DNA of 6,897 nucleotides from Oxalobacteraceae bacterium (GTDB lineage Bacteria; Pseudomonadota; Gammaproteobacteria; Burkholderiales; Burkholderiaceae_D): positions 1 to 6,897 of the forward strand of contig CANFGA010000168.1 in assembly GCA_947446335.1 (NCBI GenBank), given 5' to 3'. The notes beneath the pieces are model-generated. The model saw only the letters and a program-made list of their open reading frames with translations. It did not search any database and was not told the DNA's origin. Below, piece after piece: positions 4,301 to 6,897 of the stretch. The stretch's first letter is position 1, and the number at the start of each line of letters is the position of its first letter. The translations under genes were made by a program, and so were the position numbers.

Positions 4301-6484
4301 CTAACGGCTGATGCCATGGCCTCGCCCACGCTCCCGGCCAAGCTCTTTCTGTTTCTCCTGGCTCAGTGTCGCCGTGACGCGCTCGATGCGCTTGCGCTCT
4401 ACGGTGAAGTCCTGCAGCCGCTCCTTGATTGGCGCGCATTTGGCGAGCGCGGCCGCGGCCTTGGTTGCATGTTCTTTGCGGATCGCATCAAGGCGATATT
4501 GAAAGGTGGCGTTGTCGGCAGTCGTTGCCTCCTGCTCTGCCCTGGCGCGTGAAGCCACGGCGCCCGCCCATGCCGCCCTGGTCATCTCCAGTTCGACTTT
4601 CCTTGCATCCCACTCCCGCCCTGCCTTTCTATTGAAAAAGCCTTCCGGCCGGCCGCTCCTCGCATGCTGTGACAACGCACGCACGGCCTGCTCCTGCTGG
4701 TAGTCGTAGGTGTCCGAAGTCAACGTGCTGTAGCCAGCGGCGAATGGAATGTACTTTTCGCCTCTCGCCATGGCTGCGGCATTGATCGCCTCGCGCCGGC
4801 GGTGGGCGTCGCGTACCGATAGCTGCCGGCTGGCGCCGTCCTCGTCGAATGGCGTGGCGTCCCGACCGGCCAGCGTCACGGCGTCGATCAGCTTGCGCTC
4901 CACCTGGTCGATTTTGTGAAGCTGGCCAGACAGGGTTTTCATGTCGCCGGCAACGATAGCTTGCTCTGCCCGCTGGAACAAGGCCCGGTCATCGACACTG
5001 AGCTGGTTTGCCTTCGGCCTGGCAGCGGGTGCCTCCGCCTTCGGGGCGAATTGCATCAACGAAGCAAGCGTCGTCTCCACATTCTCCCGCACCCGGGCCA
5101 TGGCGATGGCGTGCTGCGCCGGCGTCAGACCGGCCGCATGCACTTTTTTCTCAAGCTCGGCAACCACGCTCTGCCGCAGCCGCTCTTGCTCTTTCGCGTC
5201 CTTGGCTAGTGCAGCGATTTTGGCGATGTTGTCCGGATGGAAGCGCGACAGCGGATTACTGCCTGCAGGAAGCGCTGCTTGCCTGGTCGCGTCGGCCTGC
5301 GCCTGGCGCTGCAATGCCTGACGCTGCAATTCGACCTGGTGCGCTTTGGCAATGGCTTCTAGCCGCGCGGTGGCTCGGGCAACTTCCGGGATAACGCGTC
5401 CAAGCTCTGCACCAAGGGTTTGAGCAATGCTCTCAACGTGTCGGCCGTGCCGGTGCTCGTGGGCGGCTTTTGCAACTCGGCCAGGATCGCGCTCAGCAGC
5501 GTTTGCGAGGCCAATAGCTGTGCCGAGATATTCTCTTGCTGTGAGGCGATGCCTTTGTGCTGCTTTGATATGTTCAGTAGCGCGGCCGCTGTCTGCGCTT
5601 GCTGCTGTGAAATTTGCTCCAATACGTTCAAAAGCCGTGGATCTGATGCGCTCATGTTCTGCCTCTTGTTGGATTGCTAAATCGAGGGCGTGCCGGGCCT
5701 GGCGCTGGGCCATGGCCGCGCTCAGATCGCCGCTCAGGTCGATCAGACTGGATACCTCATGCTGCGCCCGCTCCAGCGCGCCTTCGGCGGCGCGCCGGGC
5801 CAGCAAGGCGCCCACGTCTTGTTCTGCCATGCCCATGACACGCGAGGCGCCGATATGCATTTCTGCCTGGCGTGCGATGCCCTGCGCTTTCAGGCTGCGA
5901 TGATCGACCCGGCCATGCTGGCCGTGCCGCTCCAGGTGGCGGTTTTGCACGTCGGCCCAGCGCTGACGCGTGGCCTGCAGGCGTTCTTCCGTTCCGGCGC
6001 TGTCCTTGCGGCATCCGCCCTTCTCTGGCGTCTTGGAGTTGTACCGCTTGAAATACTGCTCCGGGTCGCGGTCGATGCCGTCTATCGTGCGCTCGGAATA
6101 CATGATGTGGGCGTGTGGCTGCTCGCCTTTTTCAAGCGCGGCGTCGGGCGTATGGATCGCCCATTGATAGGCGTGTTTGTCGCCGATCTCCTGGCCGATG
6201 AAGTCTTCGACCAGCGCCCGCCGTTGTTCCGGCGTCAGTTCGCGGGGAAGGGCTACTTCGATTTCGCGATAAGTGGCACCGTTCACCCGCTCGTATTCGT
6301 CGGCAGCGGTCCAGAGATGAGCCGGATTATGCGCGGACCATTCTGGCATGTTGCCGTATGCAGTTGCTTCGAGGTCTTCGTAGCGCTCGCTACCGCTGTA
6401 CTTTCCCTCGCGGGAAATGTACGCGGCGTGCGCACCGGCCTTGCCTTTGCCGCCGACTTTGACTGTGCAGTGGTATGACGCCAT
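4301..6484 (-). CDS. mobA: MobA/MobL-family (MOBQ) relaxase, 727 residues
   Basis: This is the DNA relaxase that nicks oriT, stays bound to the 5' end and leads the strand into the recipient. The N-terminal domain (about 1-205) aligns by eye with RSF1010 MobA: a MASYHCTVK start, AAYISREGKY with Y22 in the place of the RSF1010 active tyrosine Y25, YREIEVALPRELT (about 72-84), the metal-binding HxH motif in PHAHIMYSERTIDGI (H124, H126), YFKRYNSKTPEKGG, and VDHRSLKAQGI (193-203). The remaining 500 residues are Ala/Arg/Gln-rich, helical and probably coiled-coil, without the primase domain that RSF1010 MobA carries. I start it at ATG 6484, where AAAGG lies 8 bases upstream and the family's N-terminus begins. 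An upstream in-frame TTG at 6538 would translate through the oriT hairpin. The gene diverges from the TraD/MobC-like gene across oriT. The order of domains and the neighbours make the function secure. Confidence 0.93.
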   Translation of the reverse strand: MASYHCTVKVGGKGKAGAHAAYISREGKYSGSERYEDLEATAYGNMPEWSAHNPAHLWTAADEYERVNGATYREIEVALPRELTPEQRRALVEDFIGQEIGDKHAYQWAIHTPDAALEKGEQPHAHIMYSERTIDGIDRDPEQYFKRYNSKTPEKGGCRKDSAGTEERLQATRQRWADVQNRHLERHGQHGRVDHRSLKAQGIARQAEMHIGASRVMGMAEQDVGALLARRAAEGALERAQHEVSSLIDLSGDLSAAMAQRQARHALDLAIQQEAEHERIRSTAFERIGANFTAASADSGRATEHIKAAQRHRLTAREYLGTAIGLANAAERDPGRVAKAAHEHRHGRHVESIAQTLGAELGRVIPEVARATARLEAIAKAHQVELQRQALQRQAQADATRQAALPAGSNPLSRFHPDNIAKIAALAKDAKEQERLRQSVVAELEKKVHAAGLTPAQHAIAMARVRENVETTLASLMQFAPKAEAPAARPKANQLSVDDRALFQRAEQAIVAGDMKTLSGQLHKIDQVERKLIDAVTLAGRDATPFDEDGASRQLSVRDAHRRREAINAAAMARGEKYIPFAAGYSTLTSDTYDYQQEQAVRALSQHARSGRPEGFFNRKAGREWDARKVELEMTRAAWAGAVASRARAEQEATTADNATFQYRLDAIRKEHATKAAAALAKCAPIKERLQDFTVERKRIERVTATLSQEKQKELGRERGRGHGISR
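5359..5655 (-). CDS. Nested mobB-like gene inside the relaxase gene, 98 residues
   Basis: A second minus-strand frame, shifted relative to the relaxase, encodes 98 residues and overlaps relaxase codons about 277-375. AGAGG stands 6 bases before its ATG. The product is Leu/Gln/Ser-rich and helical, with likely coiled-coil character (LLNVLEQISQQQAQTAAALL, then SAQLLASQTLLSAILAELQK), unlike the Arg/Pro/Cys-rich translations of chance frames here. In RSF1010, mobB lies entirely within mobA in another frame. Its product helps the relaxase and the transport apparatus and has an N-terminal helical part followed by a membrane segment. The position and helical N-terminal half fit that model, but this product ends at PPRG without a membrane segment, so it would be a shortened or different version. 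It may still be a chance frame in GC-rich coding DNA. Confidence 0.5.
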   Translation of the reverse strand: MSASDPRLLNVLEQISQQQAQTAAALLNISKQHKGIASQQENISAQLLASQTLLSAILAELQKPPTSTGTADTLRALLKPLVQSLDALSRKLPEPPRG

Positions 6485-6503
6485 TGACCTTGCCTTTGAC
6501 TTT

Positions 6504-6556
6504 CCCCGAAGGGGCGCACGTTTCTCGCAGAGAAACAACTAAGTGCGCCTTCTCTC
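6504..6556 (+). other. oriT: Origin of transfer (oriT), IncQ/RSF1010 type
   Basis: GTTTCTC (6520-6526) and GAGAAAC (6530-6536) form a perfect inverted repeat around a 3-base loop. Three bases later comes TAAGTGCGCC (6540-6549). The RSF1010/R1162 oriT has the same arms, a 3-base loop, a 3-base gap and the same TAAGTGCGCC core. By analogy the relaxase would nick the plus strand just after the GCG, between 6547 and 6548, and transfer would lead rightwards into the accessory gene. An outer repeat, GGCGCAC (6513-6519) and GTGCGCC (6543-6549), encloses the hairpin, and CCCC-GAA-GGGG (6504-6514) lies next to it. The site sits between the divergent relaxase and accessory genes, as in RSF1010. Confidence 0.92.
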
Positions 6557-6569
6557 TGTTCCATCGAGA

Positions 6570-6578
6570 AGGATACCA
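6570..6578 (-). promoter_or_regulatory. Weak candidate extended -10 for the relaxase gene
   Basis: On the minus strand TGGTATCCT (6578 down to 6570) has the TG extension and four of six -10 consensus bases. No good -35 box precedes it. Transcripts would pass through oriT before reaching the relaxase start at 6484. This would let relaxase binding at oriT repress its own transcription, as is known for RSF1010 mob promoters. The match itself is weak. Confidence 0.25.
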
Positions 6579-6600
6579 CACCGCTAGCGCCTCGGTTCTC

Positions 6601-6609
6601 TGCTAAGAT
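6601..6609 (+). promoter_or_regulatory. Candidate extended -10 promoter for the TraD/MobC-like gene
   Basis: TGCTAAGAT (6601-6609) has the TG-n extension and five of six -10 consensus bases (TAAGAT). The -35 position has no match, which extended -10 promoters tolerate. Transcription would begin near 6616, about 30 bases before the start codon at 6646. The position next to oriT parallels the mob promoters of RSF1010. Confidence 0.4.
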
Positions 6610-6645
6610 TAACTTCAAGTAACCAACACAACGAAAGACAACACC

Positions 6646-6897
6646 ATGGAAAACGATAGCTGGCTGAAGGACCGCGTGGCATTCCTCAAGGGCTTAAAGT
6701 CGCGCACGGATCAACAGGAATTGATTGTGCTGCTGGCCGAAAATAAAGCCAGAACAGCACTGGACGAAAAGAAGCTTGCGGTATTAGTAAAAGCTGAGAA
6801 AGCCAGCATTCGGGCCAGCAAAGCACGCCAGCAGGCTTCTAAATTAATCAATTCAGAGAAGAAGACGATTGCTGATGCAGCAAAAAAGGCACGTACG
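6646..6897 (+). CDS. TraD/MobC-like mobilization accessory protein, N-terminal 84 residues (runs off the right edge)
   Basis: From ATG at 6646 the frame is open for 84 codons to the window edge. An in-frame stop at 6610-6612 rules out a longer start. Only a weak GAAAG (6633-6637) precedes it as a ribosome binding site. The protein is rich in Lys and Ala, highly helical and basic (ALDEKKLAVLVKAEKA, then RASKARQQASKL, then AADAAKK-like lysine runs ending KKART). This resembles small accessory proteins annotated as TraD or MobC beside MOBQ relaxases, which commonly continue past a K-A-R-T stretch into an L-I-Q-L-G motif. Its expected role is to bind at oriT and help open the DNA for the relaxase. 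The divergent position across oriT supports this. The C-terminus is missing, so the family call rests on the N-terminal pattern and context. Confidence 0.75.
   Translation, partial: MENDSWLKDRVAFLKGLKSRTDQQELIVLLAENKARTALDEKKLAVLVKAEKASIRASKARQQASKLINSEKKTIADAAKKART

Noticed and set aside
5427..5903. 158-codon plus-strand frame opposite the nested mobB-like gene
   Set aside because: The product is Arg/Ala/Cys/Ser-rich with no ribosome binding site, as expected for a shadow frame in GC-rich coding DNA.
5690..6478. 262-codon open frame on the plus strand, antisense to the relaxase
   Set aside because: It lies wholly opposite the conserved relaxase domain, its product is Ala/Val/Leu/Arg-rich with no domain, and long antisense frames are expected from GC-rich codon bias.
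1..6897. CRISPR array, tRNA or rRNA genes
   Set aside because: No regularly spaced short repeats with unique spacers and no tRNA- or rRNA-like segments were seen. The only regular array is the coding 108-bp Sel1 repeat.

Overview
The window looks like part of a mobilizable plasmid or integrated mobilizable element from a Gram-negative proteobacterium. The relaxase and oriT are of the IncQ/RSF1010 (MOBQ) type, the exported proteins carry typical Sec signal peptides, and the ribosome binding sites are of the ordinary AGGA/GAGG kind. A beta- or gammaproteobacterial host is likely, but this is inference and no genus can be named.

Layout. A gene on the minus strand runs off the left edge (1-51). 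Behind it lie nested dyad repeats (94-180), and then base composition falls sharply to an AT-rich stretch. From about 180 to 4070 comes a cargo of plus-strand genes: a 57-residue exported cysteine-pair protein (467-640), a Sel1-repeat protein with four repeats (725-1426), a hairpin and a convincing intrinsic terminator (1555-1629), a second Sel1-repeat protein with seven repeats (1667-2722), a gap with a short direct repeat that may be an insertion-sequence end (2757-2795), an unrecognised 270-residue cytoplasmic protein with a cysteine cluster (2871-3683), and a 77-residue protein with two membrane segments (3836-4069). A gene-free stretch with small dyads (4070-4300) separates the cargo from the mobilization module.

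The mobilization module occupies 4301-6897. A MobA/MobL relaxase gene runs on the minus strand (4301-6484). Nested in another frame of that strand is a 98-codon open frame (5359-5655) with its own Shine-Dalgarno, in the arrangement known for mobB inside mobA of RSF1010. The oriT (about 6504-6556) sits just upstream and has the spacing and core of the RSF1010 oriT. A divergent TraD/MobC-like accessory gene begins at 6646 and runs off the right edge. Relaxase and accessory protein would act together at oriT, letting the DNA be moved by a conjugative helper.

The cargo's job is not evident. Two secreted Sel1 proteins next to a tiny secreted cysteine protein suggest an envelope or host-interaction function. 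The most interesting points are the nested mobB-like gene, the near-canonical oriT with an extra outer inverted repeat, and the easily missed small exported protein.
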